Origin: Nitrospira sp.
Lineage (GTDB): Bacteria > Nitrospirota > Nitrospiria > Nitrospirales > Nitrospiraceae
DNA length: 64,000 bases
Reading direction: 5' to 3'
Assembly (NCBI GenBank): GCA_022843785.1
Contig: JALHMZ010000012.1
Span: 62,001-126,000, forward strand
In this document: piece by piece, positions 54,693 to 62,236 of the stretch
Numbering within the stretch: the first letter of the stretch is position 1
How the letters are laid out: every line of letters begins with the position of its first letter
Notes under the pieces: model-generated
The model's input: only the letters and a program-made list of their open reading frames with translations
The model's database searches: none
What the model was told of the DNA's origin: nothing
Program-made: the position numbers and the translations under genes

Positions 54693-56627
54693 ATGGGTAA
54701 AGTCATAGGCATCGACCTCGGCACCACGAACTCATGCGTCGCGATCATGAGCGGCGGAGATCCTGTCGTCATCGCCAACGCCGAAGGGAGCCGTACTACT
54801 CCGTCCGTCGTGGCCATTACCGACAAGGCCGAACGTCTCGTCGGACAAATTGCAAAGCGACAGGCCATTACCAACCATGAAAACACCATCTTCTCGGTCA
54901 AGCGTCTCATGGGACGCAAGTTCAAGAGCCGTGAGGTTCAGGAGGCCATGAAGCGGCTTCCCTATAAAGTCGTCGAAGCCGACAATGGCGACGCGCACGT
55001 CGAATTGCGCGGCAAGCGCTACAGTCCGCCGGAAGTGTCCGCCATGATTCTGCAAAAGATGCGGCAGACCGCGGAAGATTACCTGGGCGAAAAGATCACC
55101 GAAGCCGTCGTCACCGTCCCGGCCTATTTTGACGACAGCCAACGGCAAGCCACAAAAGACGCAGGGCAGATTGCCGGCCTGAACGTGCTCCGGATCATCA
55201 ATGAGCCGACTGCCGCCTCGCTCGCCTACGGACTCGACAAGAAGAAGGATGAGCGCATCGCCGTCTACGATCTCGGCGGCGGCACCTTCGATGTGTCCGT
55301 GCTGGAAATCGGCGAAGGTGTGTTCGAAGTAAAATCCACCAACGGCGACACCTACCTGGGCGGCGACGACTTCGACCTGCGCGTGATGGATTGGCTGGTA
55401 GACGAATTCAAGAAAGACCAGGGGATCGATCTCCGCAAAGACCGCATGGCGCTCCAACGCCTCAAGGAAGCGGCGGAACGGGCCAAGATCGAGCTGTCCT
55501 CGTCTCAAGACACAGAAATCAACCTGCCCTTCATTACGGCAGATGCGAGCGGCCCTAAGCATTTGGTGACCAAGCTCACGCGGGCCAAGCTGGAACAACT
55601 GGTGGACGATTTGATCCAACGCACCATTGAACCCTGTCGGAAGGCGATGTCTGACGCCGGAGTGACCGCGAAAGACATTCAGGAAGTCGTGCTGGTCGGC
55701 GGCATGACCCGTATGCCCAAAGTCATTCAAGTCGTCAAAGAATTTTTTGGAAGAGAACCGCACCGGGGCGTGAATCCCGACGAAGTCGTCGCCATCGGCG
55801 CCGGCGTTCAAGGCGGCGTGCTCAAGGGCGAGGTCAAGGATGTGCTGCTGCTCGACGTGACGCCGCTCTCACTGGGCATCGAAACGCTCGGCGGCGTGTT
55901 CACCAAACTCATCGAGCGCAATACGACCGTGCCCACGAAGAAGAGCCAGACCTTCTCGACCGCCGCAGACAATCAAACTGCAGTGACGATCCGGGTCTTC
56001 CAGGGCGAACGGGAAATGGCCAATGACAACAAGCTGCTCGGCCAGTTCGACCTGGTCGGCATTCCCATGGCTCCACGCGGCATGCCGCAGATCGAGGTCT
56101 CCTTCGACATCGACGCCAACGGCATCGTCCATGTGGCGGCCAAGGATATGGCCACCCAGAAAGAGCAGTCGATCCGGATCACGGCATCGAGCGGCCTGAG
56201 CAAGGAAGAGGTCGAAAAACTCGTCAAGGATGCCCAGTCTCACACTGAAGATGACAAAAAGCGGCGCAAACTCGCCGAAGCGAAGAACCAGGCTGATACG
56301 CTGGTCTATCAAACAGAAAAAAACATCACGGAGTACGGCGAGAACATAACGGCGGAAGAAAAAACACAGATTCAAGATGCCGTCGCGGCGCTGAAGAAAG
56401 CGCTCGAAGGGACGGACCCCGAGGCCATCGAGTCGGCGACGCAAACGCTCACCACGGCCTCGCATAAACTGGCCGAAGCCATGTATAAGAAAGCCTCGGC
56501 CACAGCCGGCGCCCAGGGCACCGCTCCGGGAGGAGAAGGGGCAGCGGGAGACGCAGCCGGCTCTGCCAAGACCGATGAAAAGGTGGTCGACGCAGAGTTT
56601 GAAGAAGTGGACAAGGACAAGAAGTAG
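54693..56627 (+). CDS. dnaK: Molecular chaperone DnaK (Hsp70)
   Basis: A 644-aa protein starting [17 protein letters not shown], with [42 protein letters not shown], the interdomain linker [19 protein letters not shown] and a C-terminal [14 protein letters not shown] precedes the ATG by about seven bases. It refolds substrates with DnaJ and GrpE. Confidence 0.97.
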   Translation: MGKVIGIDLGTTNSCVAIMSGGDPVVIANAEGSRTTPSVVAITDKAERLVGQIAKRQAITNHENTIFSVKRLMGRKFKSREVQEAMKRLPYKVVEADNGDAHVELRGKRYSPPEVSAMILQKMRQTAEDYLGEKITEAVVTVPAYFDDSQRQATKDAGQIAGLNVLRIINEPTAASLAYGLDKKKDERIAVYDLGGGTFDVSVLEIGEGVFEVKSTNGDTYLGGDDFDLRVMDWLVDEFKKDQGIDLRKDRMALQRLKEAAERAKIELSSSQDTEINLPFITADASGPKHLVTKLTRAKLEQLVDDLIQRTIEPCRKAMSDAGVTAKDIQEVVLVGGMTRMPKVIQVVKEFFGREPHRGVNPDEVVAIGAGVQGGVLKGEVKDVLLLDVTPLSLGIETLGGVFTKLIERNTTVPTKKSQTFSTAADNQTAVTIRVFQGEREMANDNKLLGQFDLVGIPMAPRGMPQIEVSFDIDANGIVHVAAKDMATQKEQSIRITASSGLSKEEVEKLVKDAQSHTEDDKKRRKLAEAKNQADTLVYQTEKNITEYGENITAEEKTQIQDAVAALKKALEGTDPEAIESATQTLTTASHKLAEAMYKKASATAGAQGTAPGGEGAAGDAAGSAKTDEKVVDAEFEEVDKDKK

Positions 56628-56642
56628 CCTACAATACGTCTC

Positions 56643-56687
56643 AGAGAGGCCGAGGCACCGTCAATGACGTGACACCTCGGCCTCTCT
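56643..56687 (+). terminator. 13-bp stem-loop between dnaK and dnaJ
   Basis: AGAGAGGCCGAGG (56643-56655) pairs perfectly with CCTCGGCCTCTCT (56675-56687) over a 19-base loop. No T-run follows, so it may be an attenuator or a processing site that lowers dnaJ expression relative to dnaK. Confidence 0.55.
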
Positions 56688-56710
56688 GTATAACGTGAGT
56701 ACTGATATCC

Positions 56711-57829
56711 GTGAGCAAACGCGATTACTACGATCTCCTCGGCGTCGAGAGAACCGCATCCGACGACGAACTCAAGAAGGCCTACCGAAGGATGGCCCGC
56801 CAGCACCATCCTGACTTGCAAACCGGCGACCAGCAGAAAAAAGCCGCCGAAGAGAAGTTCAAGGAAATCAACGAAGCCTACGAAACCCTCAGCGACCAGG
56901 AGAAACGGAATCGGTACGACATGTTCGGACATGCCGGAGCGCAACAGGGTGCCGGCGGCTCCGACGGATTCGATTTCAACCGCGGTGGATTCGGCGACGT
57001 CTTCAACGACATCTTCGAAGATTTCTTCGGACAGTCCCGTGGGGGCGGCCGCACCGAACGGGGAAGCGACCTTCAATACAATCTCGAGTTGTCGTTCGAA
57101 GAAGCCGTCTACGGAAAAGACGCGAAGCTCAAGATTCCCCGCTGGGAAGGCTGTGTCGACTGCAACGGCACCGGAGCTAAATCGGCATCATCCATCAGAA
57201 CCTGCCCCAGCTGTAAAGGCGCGGGACAGCTTCGTTTTCAACAAGGCTTTTTCAGCGTCAGCCGCCCCTGCGGCCAATGTAACGGCGCCGGACAGATCGT
57301 GACGGAACCCTGCCCGGCCTGCCAGGGCCGCCAGCGCGTCTACAAAGAACGGACGATCGCCGTCCATATCCCCGCCGGCATCGAAACCGGCATGCGGCTC
57401 AGACTCTCCAACGAAGGCGAGCACGGCGCCAATTCCGGTCCCCCCGGAGACCTGTACGTGGCGATCACCGTCAAGCCTCATCCTGTTTTTCACCGGAAAG
57501 GCCTCGACATCCTGTGTGACGTGCCGATCAATCTCGTGACGGCTGTGCTCGGTGGAAAAGTGGAAGTGCCGACGCTCAAAGGCGATACCGTCATCAAGGT
57601 TCCACCGGGAACCCAGCAGGACAAAGTGCTCAAGATCAAGGGACTCGGCATTCCCAGCCTCAAAGGCGGCGCAACCGGCGATCATCTGTACACGATTAAA
57701 GTACAAATCCCCACCAAATTGACCGCCAGACAAAAAGAGCTGCTCACGGAGTTCGCTAAAGAAGGCGGCATGTCGATGGACGCCGACGGCGACGGGTTCT
57801 TCGACAAGATGAAGACGTTTTTCGAGTAG
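56711..57829 (+). CDS. dnaJ: Chaperone DnaJ (Hsp40, type A)
   Basis: A 372-aa protein beginning at a GTG, with a J domain (HPD at 33-35), a Gly/Phe-rich region, a zinc-finger domain with four CxxCxGxG-like repeats (CVDCNGTG, CPSCKGAG, CGQCNGAG, CPACQGRQ) and the C-terminal substrate domain. The last repeat lacks the final glycines, as is common. It stimulates DnaK ATPase. Confidence 0.95.
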   Translation: MSKRDYYDLLGVERTASDDELKKAYRRMARQHHPDLQTGDQQKKAAEEKFKEINEAYETLSDQEKRNRYDMFGHAGAQQGAGGSDGFDFNRGGFGDVFNDIFEDFFGQSRGGGRTERGSDLQYNLELSFEEAVYGKDAKLKIPRWEGCVDCNGTGAKSASSIRTCPSCKGAGQLRFQQGFFSVSRPCGQCNGAGQIVTEPCPACQGRQRVYKERTIAVHIPAGIETGMRLRLSNEGEHGANSGPPGDLYVAITVKPHPVFHRKGLDILCDVPINLVTAVLGGKVEVPTLKGDTVIKVPPGTQQDKVLKIKGLGIPSLKGGATGDHLYTIKVQIPTKLTARQKELLTEFAKEGGMSMDADGDGFFDKMKTFFE

Positions 57830-57870
57830 ACCGCAACAGCCCATCCATACCCGGATCCCTAGAGTTCCCC

Positions 57871-58611
57871 ATGCCTGTCTTTCTTGTACCGGCTGAGTGC
57901 ATCGCGTCACCGAGCATCTCAATTACCGGCGATCTGCTGATCCATCTCCGGGATAGTCTCCGCATCACCGTCGGCGAGATCGTCCTGTTCGGTGACGGGG
58001 CGGGCCACCGGTACCGCGCGGAAATCACCGAGGTTTCCAAACGAGCCATCACCGGGCGGATTCTGGAGACAGTCCAGGAACCGCCCCGCCACACTCCCCG
58101 CTTCATCCTCGGTCAATCTCTGCTCAAGGGCGAAAAGATGGACTGGGTGATTCAGAAAGCAGTTGAACTGGGCGTGGATGAACTCGTACCGGTTGAAAGC
58201 AGGCACAGTGTCGTACAACTCAGAGCCGACCGTATTGATTCACAGATCGCCCGGTGGCAGCGCATCGCCCTGGAAGCAGCGCAGCAGTCTGAACAGTGGC
58301 GTCTCCCGACCATCGCCCCACCGCAATCCCTTGAAGCCGTTCTGAAAAGCCGTGTGACCGGGCCGGTGGCGCTCATGCTTGCCGAGCGGCTGGAAGGCAA
58401 GAGCGTGCGAACAGTCGAGCTCCCGCAAGATGCGACCGGCTCCGTACTGATCTTGATCGGGCCGGAGGGAGGCTGGAGCAAGGAAGAAATGCGGATGGCC
58501 GAACAGGCTGGCATCGAACAAGTAACCCTTGGCCCCCACATTCTACGAGCCGAAACAGCCGCCATCGCCACCATCAGCATTCTTCAATCCCGCCTCGGCA
58601 AGCTGGGATAA
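57871..58611 (+). CDS. rsmE: 16S rRNA (uracil-1498-N3)-methyltransferase RsmE
   Basis: A 246-aa protein with an N-terminal PUA-like part and a SPOUT knot: LGQSLLKGEKMDWVIQKAVELGVDELVPV, LLIGPEGGWSKEE-type GPEGG loop, LGPHILRAETAAI and the final helix. It methylates U1498 of 16S rRNA. The last 49 bases of the gene are duplicated at 59475-59523 beyond a vapBC cassette. Confidence 0.92.
   Translation: MPVFLVPAECIASPSISITGDLLIHLRDSLRITVGEIVLFGDGAGHRYRAEITEVSKRAITGRILETVQEPPRHTPRFILGQSLLKGEKMDWVIQKAVELGVDELVPVESRHSVVQLRADRIDSQIARWQRIALEAAQQSEQWRLPTIAPPQSLEAVLKSRVTGPVALMLAERLEGKSVRTVELPQDATGSVLILIGPEGGWSKEEMRMAEQAGIEQVTLGPHILRAETAAIATISILQSRLGKLG
58563..58611 (+). repeat. Left direct repeat: 3' end of rsmE
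   Basis: Matches 59475-59523 at 45 of 49 positions. This copy is the functional gene end with the TAA stop. Confidence 0.7.
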
Positions 58612-58706
58612 TCGGTGGAAAGGCCGGTGGGAAGAACAGACGTACGCGCGAAATGACGCGCGACACCTCAGTGCTCAGGCTTGGACCCATGTGTCATGCG
58701 CATGCA

Positions 58707-59105
58707 TCACACCCAATTTTCTAGCCGGAGACCGGTAACATGCCGAAACTCTCTGAGGTTGTTGCTGACAAGCCTGACCCCAAGGCTCAACGCATGGGCC
58801 GCGATGAGCATGTCCATCGAACCAATAGGAGTCCCCTTAGCCTCAAGTTGCTCACGCAAGCGACCATATGACCAGGCTGCTGTCTGGTCAAACACGGCGA
58901 CCTGAAGCGGGGCAAGAAACTGCTCAAGGGCATGGCGATTCTTAGACGAATGACGGCTCTTGCTGACTCCATACGCTAATTCAGCTGCCGTGATGCTGGA
59001 AATCCCGATGTCGCCGACAGGGTGAGACAGAAAACGTTCAATAATGGAGGGCGGCTGTCGCTTGATGAGGTAGATGCAGATGTTGGTATCCAGCATCAGC
59101 TTCAT
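58707..59105 (-). CDS. vapC: VapC-family PIN-domain ribonuclease toxin
   Basis: A 132-aa protein from the ATG at 59105; the frame runs further to 59204 but that part is antitoxin sequence. PIN-domain acidic residues are Asp6 (LMLDTNICIYL), Glu42 (AAELAYG) and Asp98 (GSMDMLIAAHAL), with SNNLREF near the end. VapC toxins cleave tRNA or rRNA. It overlaps vapB by four bases. Confidence 0.9.
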   Translation of the reverse strand: MKLMLDTNICIYLIKRQPPSIIERFLSHPVGDIGISSITAAELAYGVSKSRHSSKNRHALEQFLAPLQVAVFDQTAAWSYGRLREQLEAKGTPIGSMDMLIAAHALSLGVRLVSNNLREFRHVTGLRLENWV

Positions 59106-59347
59106 GCAAAGGGGCGCTTTCGTTTCTGGATCGAGGGCTGCTGCCTCCCCTCTTCCATGAAGTCGTCGGTAAACATGGCAAGGCTCTCCGTGAGTGGCTG
59201 CCACGTCTCTTTCTTTGGGCGAATGACGAGCGTATTACCTCGCCGCTGTATCTCGACCTCGTCACCCTCTAACTGAAATTCGCGTGGGATTCGCACAGCT
59301 TGGCTGTTGCCGCTCATAAACAGCTTGGTATTCTTCTTCGTCGCCAC
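59102..59347 (-). CDS. vapB: VapB-family antitoxin (AbrB-type)
   Basis: An 81-aa protein from a GTG at 59347, chosen because AGGAGG stands six bases upstream; an upstream frame to 59395 exists. The core KLFMSGNSQAVRIPREFQL is the swapped-hairpin DNA-binding fold, and the C-terminal tail should wrap the toxin. It overlaps vapC by ATGA, giving a coupled operon. Confidence 0.9.
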   Translation of the reverse strand: MATKKNTKLFMSGNSQAVRIPREFQLEGDEVEIQRRGNTLVIRPKKETWQPLTESLAMFTDDFMEEGRQQPSIQKRKRPFA

Positions 59348-59365
59348 CGCAATCCTCCATGAAAT

Positions 59366-59385
59366 GTATATACGGGATGATATAC
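59366..59385. promoter_or_regulatory. Likely VapB operator
   Basis: GTATAT (59366-59371) and ATATAC (59380-59385) form a perfect six-base inverted repeat about 20 bases upstream of the vapB start. Autoregulated vapBC operons carry such palindromes over the promoter. Confidence 0.5.
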
Positions 59386-59474
59386 GGACGGCCATTCTCT
59401 GTCAATGGAGATTCGGGAGAGGATCTGGGCAACCAGGGGTCAGAACAATTGAATACCAATCGGCATGTTGCCCG

Positions 59475-59523
59475 CATCGCCACCATCAGCATTCTCCAAT
59501 CCCGCCTCGACATGCTGGGACAA
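59475..59523 (+). repeat. Right direct repeat: displaced 3' end of rsmE
   Basis: Matches 58563-58611 with four differences; its stop codon is mutated (CAA in place of TAA). The pair brackets the vapBC cassette. The following gap, 59524-59679, holds nothing recognised. Confidence 0.7.
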
Positions 59524-59679
59524 ATGAGACCGTTGGTGTAGGAAAGATGGGTAACGCTGCGAACAGGCCTTAGTTTCGTCTTGAAATTATTGGATCTGCC
59601 GTTTACAGACCAACGGTGAAAAGGGCTGCAGAATGTGCTCTTACCAGACTGTGGTGGTGTAAGGATGCAGTAGGACCGC

Positions 59680-59898
59680 TCACGATCGACGGATCTTTTC
59701 GAGAACGTGCGATGCGCTCGTCGTCTCTCCCCTATCGGCTTCCGCAATCGCGGCGAGCAGCTTGGCCTCATCCGCAGGACCAAGCTCGAAGGTCTCATCA
59801 CCTTCAGGAGCCAGCACCGTCACGGTGGCCCCTTCAGGAAGACTTTTCACATCGACCTTGATTGTCCCATCCTGAACCGTGCCTGTGGTAATCAGCAT
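59680..59898 (-). CDS. Antitoxin-like small protein without visible toxin partner
   Basis: A 72-aa acidic protein; MLITTGTVQDGTIKVDVKSLPEGATVTVLAPEGDETFEL then AKLLAAIAEADRGET is a pattern often found beside RelE/ParE-type toxins. No toxin gene is visible downstream, where the minus-strand frames to 59524 hold no recognisable sequence. Probably an orphan antitoxin. Confidence 0.6.
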   Translation of the reverse strand: MLITTGTVQDGTIKVDVKSLPEGATVTVLAPEGDETFELGPADEAKLLAAIAEADRGETTSASHVLEKIRRS

Positions 59899-60063
59899 GG
59901 AGCCATCCTAGCACTTCACAGACTCCCGGTCCATCTTCAAGCCGCTCCCCGTCATGCAAACCTCCTTCAGGCAAATTTACGATTGACAGAAATAGCCAAA
60001 ACCCGCAATCTTAGCGGCGTTAGCTATCCCGAAACTCTCACCGTGCATGGCGAGAGGTACGAC

Positions 60064-60393
60064 ATGGCACCCATTCACGAACAATTAGCCTCCGGACGGT
60101 GGCAGAGATTGTCACTCATGGAGCAGTTGGCAAATGTCGGCAGCGAAGTCGGACGCGCCGCCAGATGGTACGGAAAGGACCAGCAGCGCTGTGAACAGCC
60201 GTTCATTCGCGCATTGGAATTGTTGGACCTGACGATCGCGGATGACCGATGGAAAGGTCGTCGAAAAGAATTGACCCGTGCCCGCGAACTCCTCTGCGAT
60301 GCCATGCAGGGCGGAACAGAGTACGGCAGCGACCTTGACACCCTAGACCGCTACTTCCTTCACTTTGCCGTGGCCGCGAGAGCTGGCCATTGA
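60064..60393 (+). CDS. Small conserved helical protein
   Basis: A 109-aa protein from the ATG at 60064 (AGAGGT upstream). Segments LASGRWQRLSLMEQLANVGSEVGRAARW and FIRALELLDLTIADDRWKGRRKELTRAREVLCDA-like are typical of a widespread uncharacterised family. No signal or membrane segment. The upstream frame to 59707 is antisense to the antitoxin-like gene. Confidence 0.7.
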   Translation: MAPIHEQLASGRWQRLSLMEQLANVGSEVGRAARWYGKDQQRCEQPFIRALELLDLTIADDRWKGRRKELTRARELLCDAMQGGTEYGSDLDTLDRYFLHFAVAARAGH

Positions 60394-60724
60394 GCGCCGC
60401 AAATAGAATGGTCAGTCGTGAGATATGGGAAATGTTAGATCGCAAGACCTGACCCTAATTATGATTCCGTCTCGTGCGTTTCATCGCCTCGCTCCTTTGG
60501 TGCGCCACCTCTCAGTGGCCTTAGTGAAGCCAGGCTACCACTTATCACACTGTCCGAATTTCCGGAGCCTCCTCTATCTGCCGCCAGAAGTCGCTGTGCA
60601 GGGGTCGCGAAACAAGAATGAGGGTCGGATCTTGAACCGTGCATGAGAAAGAAAGAATGAGGGCCGATCCGACCCCAAACTAGTTTTGAAATGTTCTGTT
60701 CTTCTCATGATTAGGTGAACATCA
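60394..60724. other. Accessory intergenic region with short inverted repeat
   Basis: About 330 bases without a gene. GGGTCGGATC (60622-60631) and GATCCGACCC (60666-60675) form a perfect 10-base inverted repeat, and AAGAATGAGGG precedes each arm as a direct repeat. The upstream GACCTGACCC also fits a degenerate repeat family. Nothing else seen. Confidence 0.4.
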
Positions 60725-61837
60725 ATGAATGGCCAGTGGTTGGGCGAATTCAGCGGTTCGAGTAAAGGGCGAATCATCCTAAATATTGACGATCTTTCGT
60801 CCCATTTTGAGGGAGTTGCGTTTCTGCATTCAGATAACGTGGTTCCAAGTGTTGCTGTTGGTTTCCACACCAAAAACAAAGACCGAACATTTAGCTGTCG
60901 TACAGGTTGGATCCACCCCATTGATCGCGACTCTGGGATGATTACTCCTTGGGCGGCGATTAAGGATCAATATCCAAACAATGTAATCTTCTCCAGCCAT
61001 GCAGATGTACAAGGCATGTGGAATGAGGAAGAGGTGAGGCTTTCATGGAGCAGCGAGATCGGCAATACGGGAAACTGTGTTCTGCCGCGATCCAAAGCAG
61101 GCAGTCCTTCATCACTTATTCCTTTATGCAAAGACTGGAAAGAGTACAAAACTTACGTGTCTGAATTGGAGGGAAGGAGATTTCTATTTCGCGGCCAAAA
61201 TGAGCCCTGGAGACTGCGCACATCTTTTCATAGATCTGGCCGTGCTGACCTGATGAGATTCATGCGAGAAGATGTTCAAATATTGCACAAGCATCTTAGT
61301 GCTAGAACAAAGCATGTTTTTGATCTGGACAATCCTAATGAGAACGGTGCCTTCCATAACTTAATTCAGCACCATGGGTATCCTACTCCGTTGCTGGACT
61401 GGACATATTCGCCCTACGTCGCAGCCTTTTTTGCTTACCGTGGCATATCAAATACTAAAGCACGGTGTGCCGACATAAATGATAAAGTCAGAATCCTTGT
61501 GTTCAACCAGACGCGATGGAAGAAAGATGTTAGCCAAGTTTACCAACTAATTAGTGCGCAGCTACATTTGTCCATCGGCGAATACCTGGCAATCGAGAAT
61601 GAGAGAATGATTCCCCAACAGGCGGCGTCTACGCTCACGAACATTGACGATATTGAGTCGTACATCCAGTTGTGGGAAACTGCTGGTGGTTCGTACCTGA
61701 CTGCCATTGACCTGCCTGTCCGTGAACGAAAGAATGTAATTCGCGAATTGGGTTATATGGGCATAACGGCGGGAGCTATGTTCCCTGGTCTTGACGGAGC
61801 ATGTGAGGAACTTAAAGAACGGAACTTCGATATCTAA
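60725..61837 (+). CDS. FRG-domain protein
   Basis: A 370-aa protein; AGGTGA stands six bases before the ATG. The FRG domain covers about residues 135-350: RFLFRGQ (151-158), HNLIQHHGYPTPLLDWTYSPYVAAFFA (212-238) and a late RELGYMGITAGAMFPGLDG. The first 120 residues form a separate beta-rich domain with SSKGRIILNIDDL and GMWNEEEVRLSW. FRG domains of unknown biochemistry occur often in phage-defence loci and mobile regions. No signal peptide. Confidence 0.85.
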   Translation: MNGQWLGEFSGSSKGRIILNIDDLSSHFEGVAFLHSDNVVPSVAVGFHTKNKDRTFSCRTGWIHPIDRDSGMITPWAAIKDQYPNNVIFSSHADVQGMWNEEEVRLSWSSEIGNTGNCVLPRSKAGSPSSLIPLCKDWKEYKTYVSELEGRRFLFRGQNEPWRLRTSFHRSGRADLMRFMREDVQILHKHLSARTKHVFDLDNPNENGAFHNLIQHHGYPTPLLDWTYSPYVAAFFAYRGISNTKARCADINDKVRILVFNQTRWKKDVSQVYQLISAQLHLSIGEYLAIENERMIPQQAASTLTNIDDIESYIQLWETAGGSYLTAIDLPVRERKNVIRELGYMGITAGAMFPGLDGACEELKERNFDI

Positions 61838-61877
61838 TTCAGCAAGACGTCCCCGTCTGGAAGGCGGAAGACAAAAG

Positions 61878-61990
61878 TGTCAGGAACCATATCTTTCGCA
61901 CAAATCCATGTAACATCGCTCCATCGATCTGATCATGTGCGCGGAGTCTAATTTGCCGACCCCTGTTCGTCAATGGCTCCTGACACCATT
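61878..61990. repeat. MITE-like element, copy 1
   Basis: GTGTCAGGAACCA at the left and TGGCTCCTGACAC at the right are inverted with one mismatch, about 83 bases apart. Internally it reads like a non-coding insert. Confidence 0.5.
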
Positions 61991-62165
61991 CTTCTCTCAC
62001 AGCCTTGCGAAATGCGGGCTCCACGGCCCTCGCAACTGTTCGGGCTTTACAGGTGACGAGGCCTGACGACCCACGCTGACACTCGGTCTGGGAACGACCA
62101 TGGAACCGACGGTCTGTCAGGCCCCAATTCGTGATGCGCGGCAGTATTATGCCGTATGCCGAGAG

Positions 62166-62209
62166 ATACAAGGAACCATATCTTTCAATCAATGGTTCCA
62201 GACACCATT
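62166..62209. repeat. MITE-like element, copy 2 (deleted)
   Basis: Shares AGGAACCATATCTTTC and TCAATGG(T/C)TCC(A/T)GACACCATT with copy 1, with about 70 bases between them missing, so the perfect GGAACCA/TGGTTCC arms are close. The gap 61991-62165 otherwise holds no recognised gene. Confidence 0.5.
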
Positions 62210-62236
62210 TTGCCCCCCCCCAGAAAGGCGGGGAAT

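Noticed and set aside
54732..55811. 359-codon minus-strand ORF inside dnaK
   Set aside because: Antisense shadow of dnaK.
59262..59801. 179-codon minus-strand ORF spanning vapB and the orphan antitoxin
   Set aside because: It is antisense or out of frame to better-supported small genes, arginine- and serine-rich without any motif, and has no ribosome site.
61839..62192. 117-codon minus-strand ORF between the FRG and protease genes
   Set aside because: It spans both MITE-like repeats and has no recognisable motif or ribosome site.
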